From Candidatus Phytoplasma luffae (GTDB lineage: Bacteria > Bacillota_I > Bacilli_A > Acholeplasmatales > Acholeplasmataceae), in NCBI RefSeq assembly GCF_018024475.1, contig NZ_CP054393.1, positions 705,144 to 769,143 on the forward strand: DNA of 64,000 nucleotides. Reading direction: 5' to 3'. Each line of letters starts with the position of its first letter. Positions within the stretch are counted from its first letter, which is position 1. The notes beneath the pieces are model-generated. The model worked only from the letters and a program-made list of their open reading frames with translations. It searched no databases and had not been told where the DNA came from. Below are positions 44,948 to 54,193 of the stretch, piece after piece. The position numbers and the translations under genes are program-made.

Positions 44948-46045
44948 ATGGGAATAATATTAGAAAATGTTTCTAAGAATTTTATAAATAAAAAAAATAA
45001 ACAAAAATATTATGCAGTTAATAAAATTAATTTAAATATATCTACTGGTGAATTGATTAGTTTATTAGGGCCTTCAGGTTGTGGAAAATCGACTATTCTT
45101 TATATGATAGCAGGTTTAACCCAAGTTAGTGAAGGTAAAATTTTATTTGATGATAAAGATATAACTAATGTCCCTCCTGAAAAAAGAGGTATTGGTTTAG
45201 TATTTCAAAATTATTCTTTATATCCGCATATGACAGTTTTTCAAAATATTACTTTTCCGTTGAAGAATTTAAAATTTTCCGATGAAGACATTAAAATAGA
45301 AGTAGAAAGAATTTCCGCATTAGCTTCAATAGAAGATATTTTAGATAAAAAACCTTCCGAATTATCAGGAGGACAACAACAAAGAGTATCTTTGGCTAGA
45401 GCCTTAATTAAAAAACCTAAAATTTTATTATTAGACGAACCTTTATCTAATTTAGATACAAGACTTCGTTTAAAAATGAGAGAAGAAATTAGAAGAATTC
45501 AAAAAAAGACTAAGATTACAGCTATTTTTGTTACTCACGATCAAGAAGAAGCAATGTCTATAAGTGATAAAATTTATGTTATGAATAAAGGAGTTATCCA
45601 ACAAAAAGATATTCCGAAAAAAATTTATAACAATCCCGTTAATTTATTTGTTGCATCTTTTTTAGGAGTTCCTCATATTTCTCTATTTAACGGAAAAATA
45701 AAAGATGATAAACTTTTTTTAGGAGATATAGTTATACAACAAGATCCTGAATTTAAAAAAATTAAAGAACAAGAAGTGCATTTAGCGATTAGACCAGAAG
45801 GGTATATAGCTGATAAAAATGGACTTTTAGAAGTTGAAGGTATAGTTTTAGAAAATATAGGGAGGGAATTATTTTTATTAGCTAAAAATCCTCATTCTAT
45901 TCATTCTAATTTTCAAATAATTATTACCAAAAAACAAGAAAATGAATTAAATTTAAAAGATGTATACAAAAAAAAATTCCGTTTTAATATTTCGAAAAAA
46001 AATTTTTTCCTTTTCGATAAAATTACTGGCGGTAGGATTTATTAA
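44948..46045 (+). CDS. ugpC: CUT1-type ABC importer ATPase (UgpC/MsmK/MalK-like)
   Basis: A 365-residue ATPase. Walker A LLGPSGCGKST (about 38-48), Q-loop VFQNYSLYPHMT, signature LSGGQQQRVSLARAL, Walker B LLLDEPLSNLD, H-loop FVTHDQEEAM, and a C-terminal TOBE/OB domain with LAIRPEGY. It should power uptake of a sugar or glycerol-3-phosphate with the three genes that follow. Its stop is joined to the next ATG (TAAATG). Confidence 0.93.
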   Translation: MGIILENVSKNFINKKNKQKYYAVNKINLNISTGELISLLGPSGCGKSTILYMIAGLTQVSEGKILFDDKDITNVPPEKRGIGLVFQNYSLYPHMTVFQNITFPLKNLKFSDEDIKIEVERISALASIEDILDKKPSELSGGQQQRVSLARALIKKPKILLLDEPLSNLDTRLRLKMREEIRRIQKKTKITAIFVTHDQEEAMSISDKIYVMNKGVIQQKDIPKKIYNNPVNLFVASFLGVPHISLFNGKIKDDKLFLGDIVIQQDPEFKKIKEQEVHLAIRPEGYIADKNGLLEVEGIVLENIGRELFLLAKNPHSIHSNFQIIITKKQENELNLKDVYKKKFRFNISKKNFFLFDKITGGRIY

Positions 46046-46996
46046 ATGTTTTGTATCAAAGAAAAAATAAAAAAAAAAATAAACATTAATTTTTTATACC
46101 TAATCCCTGCTATAATAGTTTTAAATATTTTTGTTTTTTTTCCTTTAGTTAAAGTTTTGGCTATCGCTTTTAATAGTAATTATAATAAATTCGATGATTC
46201 ACTCGGGACTAAAATTGGCGAGATTTTTAGTTTTAAAAATTTTCAAAATATTTTTCAAGAACATGAATTTAGATTCGCTTTGTTAAATACTCTTTTATTA
46301 GTTTTGTTAGTGCCTCCTATATCATTGACTTTTGCTTTATTAATCGCTTTAGCTTTGAATAATATTAAAAATCGTTTTTTTAAAAACACTTTTAAAACTT
46401 TATTTTTTCTACCTATGATTTCTAATACAGTAATTATGGGAATGATTTTTAGTATTGTATTTTATTGTAATACTTTTGGAATTGCTTCTAATAATCCTGA
46501 CGGTTTATTCAACTCTTTTATAAAATTATTTGGTTGGAAATCGCAAGAATTTGTAACTGTAACAGCTCCTTATCATAATAAAATTTTTGTTTTAATTTTA
46601 TATAATATGTGGGCTAGATTACCTTTTAAAATTTTTGTTTTTGTTTTATTTTTACAAGATATTGATAAATCATATTATGATGCTGCAAAAGTCGATGGCG
46701 CTTCAAAATGGCGTATTTTTTATAAAATTACATTGCCTTTAATAGCTCCTGTTATTTTTTATCAATTTATTATAGAAATGATGGCTGTTTTTAAAGAATA
46801 TGAATCTGTTGTTGGTTTGTTCGGAGCTTCTCATCAATACAAAATAGACACGATAGTTGGTTACATTTATAATCAATTGTCTAATACCACTTTAAAATCT
46901 TTTTCTAAAGGGGCAGCGGCTGCTATCGTCTTATTTTTTGCTTCTATTTTCTTTACTTTAATAGGTTTTTTTGTTTCAAAAAAAACAATAAAGTAA
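46046..46996 (+). CDS. ugpA: CUT1-type importer permease, UgpA-like
   Basis: A 316-residue permease with about six helices. First helix at 16-40 (FLYLIPAIIVLNIFVFFPLVKVL); EAA loop DAAKVDGASKWRIFYKITLPLIAP, which contacts the ATPase. Partner of the UgpE-like protein. It starts directly after the ATPase stop. Confidence 0.92.
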   Translation: MFCIKEKIKKKININFLYLIPAIIVLNIFVFFPLVKVLAIAFNSNYNKFDDSLGTKIGEIFSFKNFQNIFQEHEFRFALLNTLLLVLLVPPISLTFALLIALALNNIKNRFFKNTFKTLFFLPMISNTVIMGMIFSIVFYCNTFGIASNNPDGLFNSFIKLFGWKSQEFVTVTAPYHNKIFVLILYNMWARLPFKIFVFVLFLQDIDKSYYDAAKVDGASKWRIFYKITLPLIAPVIFYQFIIEMMAVFKEYESVVGLFGASHQYKIDTIVGYIYNQLSNTTLKSFSKGAAAAIVLFFASIFFTLIGFFVSKKTIK

Positions 46997-47015
46997 TATA
47001 AGGTTTTTGATAATA

Positions 47016-47936
47016 ATGAAAAAAATAATAAAAAAGATGAAGAATTATTTTTTAATTTTTAAAAATATTTTTAAGAAAAAAATTAATATTCTTACTTTAA
47101 TAACATATTTATTTTTATTTTTTATTACTTTTATTTTTATTTTCCCTTTTTTCTTAATGTTTATTTTATCCGCAAAAGATTTTCAAGATATTGTACAAAA
47201 CAACTATTTGTCTTGGCCTAATAAATGGAAACTTTGGGAAAATTATAAAGAATCTGTGCAATTGAATTCTTCATCATTTTTAAAATTATTTTGGAATACT
47301 TTCAGAATAACTTTTTTTTCTACTTTATTAGGCACTATTTGTTCTATTTTAACATCTTATGTATTAAGTATTCTAAAAATAAATTCAAGATTAAAATCTA
47401 TTATGATAATATTTTTATTATTAAGTTTAATGACTGTAAGTGAAACTTTAGTACTTACTAATTATAGAACTGTTTCTGATTGGGGATGGGTAAATCACGG
47501 AAAAGATTCTGAAATTCCTTTTGGTAATGATTATGCTTTAATTTTTCCTTTTTTAATTAATACAATTCATATTTTATTATTAATTAAAACTTTTAATCAA
47601 ATTCCTAAAGAATTATATTTGAGCGCTAAAATTGACGGAACTAGTGACTGGAAATATCTTTGGAAAATAATAGTTCCTATCGCTAAACCTACTATTATAG
47701 TAACTGTTATTTTTAGAATAGTGGCTGCTTGGAACGCTTATTCATGGCCTGCATTAATAGGAGCTAAATTATTAACTAATGTAACAAGAGCTAATTTTAA
47801 TACAGATTCAGGAATGGAAAAAATTAATATTCAAATGGCTACCGCTATATTAATAAATGTTCCTTTATTTTTTATTTTTATTTGTTTTAAAAAATATATT
47901 ATCTCAGGAGCAAACAGAAGTGGTATCAAAGGATAA
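47016..47936 (+). CDS. ugpE: CUT1-type importer permease, UgpE-like
   Basis: A 306-residue permease with about six helices. Typical features: IFPFFLMFILSAKDFQD at the first helix, and EAA loop SAKIDGTSDWKYLWKIIVPIAKPT followed by a WNAYSWPALI segment. The ATG at 47016 is preferred over TTG 47007 because AAGG lies 12 bp from the ATG and only 3 bp from the TTG. The last 17 bp overlap the binding-protein gene. Confidence 0.9.
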   Translation: MKKIIKKMKNYFLIFKNIFKKKINILTLITYLFLFFITFIFIFPFFLMFILSAKDFQDIVQNNYLSWPNKWKLWENYKESVQLNSSSFLKLFWNTFRITFFSTLLGTICSILTSYVLSILKINSRLKSIMIIFLLLSLMTVSETLVLTNYRTVSDWGWVNHGKDSEIPFGNDYALIFPFLINTIHILLLIKTFNQIPKELYLSAKIDGTSDWKYLWKIIVPIAKPTIIVTVIFRIVAAWNAYSWPALIGAKLLTNVTRANFNTDSGMEKINIQMATAILINVPLFFIFICFKKYIISGANRSGIKG

Positions 47937-49458
47937 AAAAAAAGATATTTTATTTATCTTTTGTTTTTTTATAGTTTGGCTAGTTATAATTTATATTTTT
48001 AATTTATCCCATTTAAAAGGTAAAGAAGAAAAATCAAAACTATATGGCGATTTAGAAACAAATTTACAAAACAAACCATTAGAAGAATGGGAAAAAGAAT
48101 TTAAAAAAAAAGACACAAATGGAAAAAAATATAAAATTACATTTTGGCATAATTTATACACTGAAGAAGAAGAAATTATAAAAGAAATTATTGAAAAATT
48201 CGAAGAAAAATTTCCTCAAATTGAAATTAAAGCAAATAAAAAAAATTCTTGGGGTCAAGTTTTGCAAAGTGTTTCTAACGCTTTAAATGTTAACAAACAA
48301 CCTAATTTAGTTTTTTCTTACCCCGATCATATTCAATTTTATTCTGGTTCTGGCAAAGTTGTTCCTTTAGATATTTTTATAAATAAAGATGAAGAATTTA
48401 AGGGAGACCAAATTAAAGAAAAATTTATTAAAAATTATGTACAAAAAATAAATCCAGATAATGAAGGGGGAAAATATTATTATTTACCTTTTTTAAAAAC
48501 AACAGAAGCTATGTTTTACAATCGTGAATTATTGAAAGAAATTATAGAAAAATTAAAAGAAGAAGAAAAAAAAGAATTAAAAAAATTTGTCGATCTAGAA
48601 ACAGGTGAATTAATAAAAGCAGAAATAAAATGGGACGAAATGAAGAAAATATGCGAAATATTAAAAAAAACACAAGGTGAAAATTTTATCCCTATATTAG
48701 TAAATAGTGGAGATAATTTATTCATAAATAGTATCGAACAAGTAAATTTGGACTATCCTACAAATGAAAAAGAAACAATACAAAATTTTTTTCAAAACCA
48801 AGAAGTCCAAAATATATTTCAATATTTTAAAAAAGATTTTTATGATAAAGACTATCTAACTTTAACTAAATTTGTCGGTGAAAATCAATCTGAAAAATTG
48901 ATCAAACAAAAAAATATATGCTTTTTTATAACTTCAACAAGAAGATTCCAATATTTATATAATAAAGTTTATTCAAAAGATTCACTTCGTGTGCATGAAA
49001 TACCTAAATATAATTATGAAGGACAAGTGGACAAAAGAAAAGAAAATCAAAATATTCTACAAGGACCTAACATTAATTTATTTTATTCTCAATCAACAGA
49101 AGAAATGATAGCTTCTTGGTTATTTTTAAAGGATTTAATTTCATTTAAAACATATGAAAAATTCTTTAATAAAGGATATTTGTTTAATATTGCTCAAACA
49201 GATTTTAAAAACAAATTAAATGAACAAAATCAGGTTTCAGAAACGCAAGAATTTTTAGACGAAATTATAAAAAATAAAGACGAAAATTATTTTTACACTA
49301 GTCCTATTTTTAAAAATTCTAATTATTTAAGAAATATTTTTACAGATCTTTTTATAGAAATTTTCACAATTAAAAATAAAAATATAGACATAAAAAAGGA
49401 AATTCAAAAATCTTTTGATGAAAATTACAAAAGATTTCAATTGAATTTTATTGAATAA
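47920..49458 (+). CDS. ugpB: CUT1-type importer solute-binding protein (UgpB-like)
   Basis: A 512-residue binding protein: N-terminal membrane anchor (about 10-30, ILFIFCFFIVWLVIIYIF), a charged spacer, then the family start KITFWHNLYTEEEEIIKEIIEKFEEKFP and NLVFSYPDHIQFY. Ligand not determinable: glycerol-3-phosphate, glycerol phosphodiesters or a sugar. The GTG at 47920 is chosen since AGGAG lies 9 bp upstream; the ATG at 47857 would extend the protein by 21 residues through the permease gene. A strong terminator follows. Confidence 0.85.
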   Translation: MVSKDKKKDILFIFCFFIVWLVIIYIFNLSHLKGKEEKSKLYGDLETNLQNKPLEEWEKEFKKKDTNGKKYKITFWHNLYTEEEEIIKEIIEKFEEKFPQIEIKANKKNSWGQVLQSVSNALNVNKQPNLVFSYPDHIQFYSGSGKVVPLDIFINKDEEFKGDQIKEKFIKNYVQKINPDNEGGKYYYLPFLKTTEAMFYNRELLKEIIEKLKEEEKKELKKFVDLETGELIKAEIKWDEMKKICEILKKTQGENFIPILVNSGDNLFINSIEQVNLDYPTNEKETIQNFFQNQEVQNIFQYFKKDFYDKDYLTLTKFVGENQSEKLIKQKNICFFITSTRRFQYLYNKVYSKDSLRVHEIPKYNYEGQVDKRKENQNILQGPNINLFYSQSTEEMIASWLFLKDLISFKTYEKFFNKGYLFNIAQTDFKNKLNEQNQVSETQEFLDEIIKNKDENYFYTSPIFKNSNYLRNIFTDLFIEIFTIKNKNIDIKKEIQKSFDENYKRFQLNFIE

Positions 49459-49521
49459 AACAAAATTTAATTCCATAATCATATTAAAACTCTAAATATT
49501 CTATAAATATTGATGTTTCAT

Positions 49522-49563
49522 AAACAAACTCAAAACTTAAAATATAAGTTTTGAGTTTGTTTT
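49522..49563 (+). terminator. Strong terminator after the ugp operon
   Basis: A perfect 17-bp stem (AAACAAACTCAAAACTT with its complement, 49522-49538 and 49546-49562) around AAAATAT, ending in T. Confidence 0.88.
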
Positions 49564-49725
49564 AATTAAACTTATTATATATTAGTTTTTTATAAAAAAA
49601 ATAAAAATCGAAATTTATAAAAATATATTTTTATATATAAAGTGTTTATAACATATGTTAAAATAATAAAATATAATAAAGATAGTAAGAAATAATAAAA
49701 TCAAAAAAGGAATTTTTATATTAAA

Positions 49726-50670
49726 ATGAAATTAATTAAAAAATACATCGAACAATTCGAAACTATTATTATTCATGGTCACGCCAAACCTGATGGAGAT
49801 TGTTACGGTTCTCAATTAGGATTAAAAAATATAATAAAAAATACTTATCCAGATAAAAATGTTTATGTGGTAGGCGAAACAGAACCAATTATATCTTTTT
49901 TAGGAAAAATGGATATTATTCCTGATGATTTTTATAAAAACGCTTTGGTTTTTGTTGTAGACTGTGGTCAAAAAAATGTCATTAGTGATTCACGATATAG
50001 TTTAGGTAAAATGATTATTAGAATTGATCACCATTTGTTTATTGAAAAAATTGGCGATTATGAATGGATAGATAGTAATTTCGGTTCTTGTTCAGAAATG
50101 ATTTATCATTTAAAAAAAGTTAATAAGTTTAAATTAACAAAAGAAGGCGCATTACCTATATACACAGGAATAGTAACAGATACTGGTAATTTTCGTTTTG
50201 AAAGAGTGAATTCTACAACTTTACAAGTGGCCTCTGATTTATTAAAATATGATATCAACATTATGGAAATAGAAAAAAAATTAAACAGAAAAAATCTTGA
50301 TTTTTTAAAATTTAAAGGTTTTGTATGTAGCAATTTTATATCTGAAGAAGGTTTTATTTATTTTAAATTTAACGAGGAAACAATAAAAAAATTTAATTTA
50401 AATATGGCATCTGCTTTTTCTATCGTTAATGTTTTAAATTGTACCAAAGAAAATTTAGTATGGGCTTTTATTTGTCAGTTATCTGATGGTAAATGGAAAT
50501 TTAGCATTCGTACTTATGGTCCTTCTATAAGTCACATTGCTCAACGATTCGGAGGCGGCGGACATAGAAGAGCTTGTGGCGTAATTGTTAAAAATAATGA
50601 TGAAATGAATCAAGTTATTAAATTAATAAAAGAATCTATTAAAGATTTTAAAAAAGAAAATAATAGTTAA
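49726..50670 (+). CDS. nrnA: DHH-family nanoRNase/pAp phosphatase (NrnA)
   Basis: A 314-residue DHH-DHHA1 protein. Metal-binding motifs: IHGHAKPDGDCYGSQLGL, VFVVDCG, IRIDHHLF and GIVTDTGNFRFE; the DHHA1 substrate-binding loop is FGGGGHRRACG. NrnA degrades short oligoribonucleotides and converts pAp to AMP; here it fits with the RNase J pair as part of RNA turnover. mnmE follows after 27 bp. Confidence 0.92.
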   Translation: MKLIKKYIEQFETIIIHGHAKPDGDCYGSQLGLKNIIKNTYPDKNVYVVGETEPIISFLGKMDIIPDDFYKNALVFVVDCGQKNVISDSRYSLGKMIIRIDHHLFIEKIGDYEWIDSNFGSCSEMIYHLKKVNKFKLTKEGALPIYTGIVTDTGNFRFERVNSTTLQVASDLLKYDINIMEIEKKLNRKNLDFLKFKGFVCSNFISEEGFIYFKFNEETIKKFNLNMASAFSIVNVLNCTKENLVWAFICQLSDGKWKFSIRTYGPSISHIAQRFGGGGHRRACGVIVKNNDEMNQVIKLIKESIKDFKKENNS

Positions 50671-50697
50671 AAAAAGATAAAAAGGCGATTGATATAA

Positions 50698-52071
50698 ATG
50701 TTGGTAAACGATACAATAGCCGCCATCGCTACTCCTTTAGGAACAGGAAGTATTAGTGTGATAAGAATTAGCGGTCCTGAAGCTATTAAACAAATTAATA
50801 AAATATTTTTAAGTAAACCGAATCAAAAAGATTTATCAAAAGTAGCTTCACATACTATTCATCATGGTTTTATTTTAAACCATGATAATAAAATATTGGA
50901 TGAAGTTTTAATTTCTATTTTTAAAGAACCTAACTCTTTCACAGGTGAAAATGTTGTTGAAGTTCAAGGCCATGGAGGAATTTTGATAACTCAATTGCTA
51001 TTAGAAAGAATTTTATCTTTAGGTATCAGATTAGCACAACCAGGAGAATTTAGCAAAAGATCTTTTTTAAATAATAAAATAGATTTAATTCAAGCAGAAT
51101 CTATTATGGATTTAATTTTTGCTAAAAACGAAAATGCTATCAAATTAGCCAACTCAGGATTACAAAAAAAAACATCTCAATTAATTGAAAAATTAAACAC
51201 AAAAATTTTAGAATTAATCGGAAAAATAGAAGTTAACATTGATTACCCTGAATATGAAGATATCGAAATAATGACTAATGAAATTATTTTACCTAAAACC
51301 CAAAAACTCATTCTTCAAATGGAAGAAATTTTAAATTCTTGTGTAAATAATCGTTTTTTTAAAAAAGGATTACAAGTTTTAATTTTAGGTAAACCTAATG
51401 TCGGAAAATCTAGTTTATTAAATATTTTATTAAATGAAAAAAGAGCTATTGTTTCGAATATTCCGGGCACTACAAGAGATTATGTAGATGGTCATGTTAA
51501 AATTCAAGGAATTGATTTATTTTTAATTGATACTGCTGGAATACATAAAACAACAGATTCTTTAGAACAAATAGGAATAGATAAAACTAAAAAACTAATC
51601 CCTAAAGCAGAATTAATATTATTATTATTAGATCAAAATAATCCTTTAGAAGAAAATGATAAATTATTATTAGAATTAACAAAAAACAAAATTAGAATAA
51701 TTATTACTAGTAAAAAAGATTTAACAAAAAGAATAGATTTATCAAACATAAAAGAAAAAATAATACAAATCTCTAATAAAACCGAAGAAGGAATCGAGGA
51801 ACTAAAACAAACTATTTTAAAAAAATTCCAATTAAACAAAATTTCTGAGAAAGATTTTAATTATACGTCTAACTCTAGACATATACAACAAATACAAATT
51901 GCTTTAAAAGCTTTAAAAAATATTATTACAGATATTAAAAAAAATGTTGAGATTGATATGCATACAATAAATTTAAAAGAAGCTTTTGAAGCTTTAAATA
52001 ATATTTTGGGTAAAAACGCTCAAGATAGTTTAATTAATGAATTATTTTCTAAATTTTGTTTAGGAAAATAA
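50698..52071 (+). CDS. mnmE: tRNA modification GTPase MnmE
   Basis: A 457-residue protein that with MnmG modifies wobble U34 of tRNAs. N-terminal tetrahydrofolate-binding domain ([48 protein letters not shown]), helical domain with an inserted G domain: [12 protein letters not shown] (about 231-242), [18 protein letters not shown]. The C-terminal Cys motif is FCLGK (family CIGK). All catalytic parts are present. Confidence 0.96.
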   Translation: MLVNDTIAAIATPLGTGSISVIRISGPEAIKQINKIFLSKPNQKDLSKVASHTIHHGFILNHDNKILDEVLISIFKEPNSFTGENVVEVQGHGGILITQLLLERILSLGIRLAQPGEFSKRSFLNNKIDLIQAESIMDLIFAKNENAIKLANSGLQKKTSQLIEKLNTKILELIGKIEVNIDYPEYEDIEIMTNEIILPKTQKLILQMEEILNSCVNNRFFKKGLQVLILGKPNVGKSSLLNILLNEKRAIVSNIPGTTRDYVDGHVKIQGIDLFLIDTAGIHKTTDSLEQIGIDKTKKLIPKAELILLLLDQNNPLEENDKLLLELTKNKIRIIITSKKDLTKRIDLSNIKEKIIQISNKTEEGIEELKQTILKKFQLNKISEKDFNYTSNSRHIQQIQIALKALKNIITDIKKNVEIDMHTINLKEAFEALNNILGKNAQDSLINELFSKFCLGK

Positions 52072-52115
52072 ATTAATTATATATAAAAAATATATAAAAG
52101 GGAACATCATTTATA

Positions 52116-54041
52116 ATGATTAATATTACATTTAAAAATGTACAAAAAAAAATTGTTAAAGGGGCAAATGTTTTAGAAATAATCAAAGAAAATAAAAACT
52201 ATTTTCCACACAAAAATATAGCAGCTTATTTTAATAATCAATTGATTGATTTAAAACAACCTTTAGAAAATAATGGTAATTTAGAAGTTATTGATACAAA
52301 ACATAACCAAAGTTTAGCCATTTTAAATCATAATACTAGTTTATTATTAGCTCAATCTATAAAAGAAATTTATACAAAATCTTTGTTAGTTTCTGGTTCA
52401 ATTAATGAAGAAGGTTTTTATTATGAAATTGATTTCCAAAATGATAACGTTTCTATTAATGATTTAAAAAAAATAGAAGACAAAATGTATGAAATAGCTA
52501 ATAAAAATTTAGAAATTTTTAAAAAAAAAATAACTTTTGAAGAAGCTTTAACATTATTTAAAGATAATAAATATAAACAGATTATGTTGCGAAAAAATCC
52601 TAAAAAATATATTAAACTTTATTGTTGTCAAAATTTTAAAGAATTGTATATACCAAGTGTTCATTTAATTAACACTAATCATATGAAAAATTTTAAATTA
52701 TTAAATGTATCGGGTTCTTATTTTGAAGGAAGCACAAAAAACAATTCTCTAACTAGAATTTATGGGGTTTCTTTTTTTGATAAGAAAGATTTAAAAGAAC
52801 ATTTAAATCAACTAATAGAAAGAAAACAAAGAGATCATAAAAACATTAACAAAGAGAAAAATTTTTTTATGTTTTCGCCTGAAGTAGGTGTAGGATTACC
52901 CTTTTTTTTATCTAAAGGTGCTACTATTCGTCGCATTATAGAAAGATATATAGTTGACAAAGAATTGAATTATGATTATCAACATGTTTATACTCCTATT
53001 TTAGCAAATATTAAATTATACGAACAATCAGGACATTTGCAACTTTATAAAGAAAACATGTTTCCGATAATGGAATTTGAAAACAAAGAAAAATTAGTTT
53101 TACGTCCTATGAATTGTCCTCACCATATGATGATTTTTAAACAAAAATTACGTAGTTACAAAGAATTACCTTTAAAAATCGCTGAATTAGGTATGATGCA
53201 TCGTTATGAACATTCAGGCGCTGTATCTGGTTTACAAAGAACTAGAGAAATGACTTTAAATGATGCTCATATTTTTATCGATCAAAATCAAATAAAAGAA
53301 CAATTTAGCGAAATTATTAAATTCATTTTAGAAGTATACAAAGATTTTGATATTAAAGAATATAATTTTAATTTAAGCACAAGAGATAAAACAAACAAGC
53401 ATAAATATTTTGACGATGACATTATATGGGAAAAATCAGAATCTTTATTAAAAGAAATATTAAAAGAATTAAATATACCATTTAAAGAAGTTAAAGGGGA
53501 CGCTGCTTTTTACGGCCCTAAACTAGATATTCAAGTTTTAACAGCTTTAAAAAATGAAGAAACTTTATCCACCATTCAATTAGATTTTTTATTACCTAAA
53601 AAATTTAATTTAACTTATATCGGTACAGATAATAAAGAACACCATCCTATTTTAATTCACCGAGCTATAATTTCAACTTTAGAAAGATTTATTTCTTATT
53701 TAATAGAAAAAAATAAAGGTGCTTTTCTTTTATGGTTAGCTCCTGTACAAATTGTTTTAATCCCTATTAATAATCAAGCGCATTTAGAATACACTAAAAA
53801 AATAAAAAATTTATTTATTAAAAATAATTTTAGAATAGAATTAAATGATAAAGAAATGAGTTTAAATTACAAAATAAGAGAAGCGCAAAAAAATAAAATC
53901 CCTTTTCAAATTGTTATCGGAGATAAAGAAATACAAACAAATACTTTAACATTTAGACGTTATCAAAATAATAAACAAGAAAACATTAATTTAAATAATT
54001 TTATAAAAATGTTAAATGAACTTATTATAAATAAAAAATAA
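52116..54041 (+). CDS. thrS: Threonyl-tRNA synthetase, editing site degenerate
   Basis: A 641-residue synthetase. N-terminal TGS domain (1-60), editing domain (about 65-235), class II core (about 260-530) with the zinc-site motifs RPMNCPHHMMIFK and GRA-like HRAIISTLERFISYL, and anticodon-binding domain (540-641). In active ThrRS the editing site has HxxxH and a DMCRGPH-type motif; here these read HNTSL (72-76) and ELYIPSVH (176-183), so the second His and the Cys are gone. Charging should be normal; clearing of Ser-tRNA-Thr probably is not. Confidence 0.95.
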   Translation: MINITFKNVQKKIVKGANVLEIIKENKNYFPHKNIAAYFNNQLIDLKQPLENNGNLEVIDTKHNQSLAILNHNTSLLLAQSIKEIYTKSLLVSGSINEEGFYYEIDFQNDNVSINDLKKIEDKMYEIANKNLEIFKKKITFEEALTLFKDNKYKQIMLRKNPKKYIKLYCCQNFKELYIPSVHLINTNHMKNFKLLNVSGSYFEGSTKNNSLTRIYGVSFFDKKDLKEHLNQLIERKQRDHKNINKEKNFFMFSPEVGVGLPFFLSKGATIRRIIERYIVDKELNYDYQHVYTPILANIKLYEQSGHLQLYKENMFPIMEFENKEKLVLRPMNCPHHMMIFKQKLRSYKELPLKIAELGMMHRYEHSGAVSGLQRTREMTLNDAHIFIDQNQIKEQFSEIIKFILEVYKDFDIKEYNFNLSTRDKTNKHKYFDDDIIWEKSESLLKEILKELNIPFKEVKGDAAFYGPKLDIQVLTALKNEETLSTIQLDFLLPKKFNLTYIGTDNKEHHPILIHRAIISTLERFISYLIEKNKGAFLLWLAPVQIVLIPINNQAHLEYTKKIKNLFIKNNFRIELNDKEMSLNYKIREAQKNKIPFQIVIGDKEIQTNTLTFRRYQNNKQENINLNNFIKMLNELIINKK

Positions 54042-54071
54042 TATTCATAAATTATTAAATACTATAAAAAT

Positions 54072-54104
54072 AAAAACCTAGTTATTAATTAACTAGGTTT
54101 TTTT
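54072..54104. terminator. Bidirectional terminator between thrS and the ABC exporter
   Basis: AAAAACCTAGTTA pairs with TAACTAGGTTTTT around TTAAT, with A and T runs on both sides. It can serve the converging thrS and exporter transcripts. Confidence 0.85.
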
Positions 54105-54193
54105 ATAAAATAATTCTTTATAAAATATATAAAAAAATAATAATATTTTTTTTTAAAATTAAAAATTTAATTTTTGCTATTATTAGATTTATA

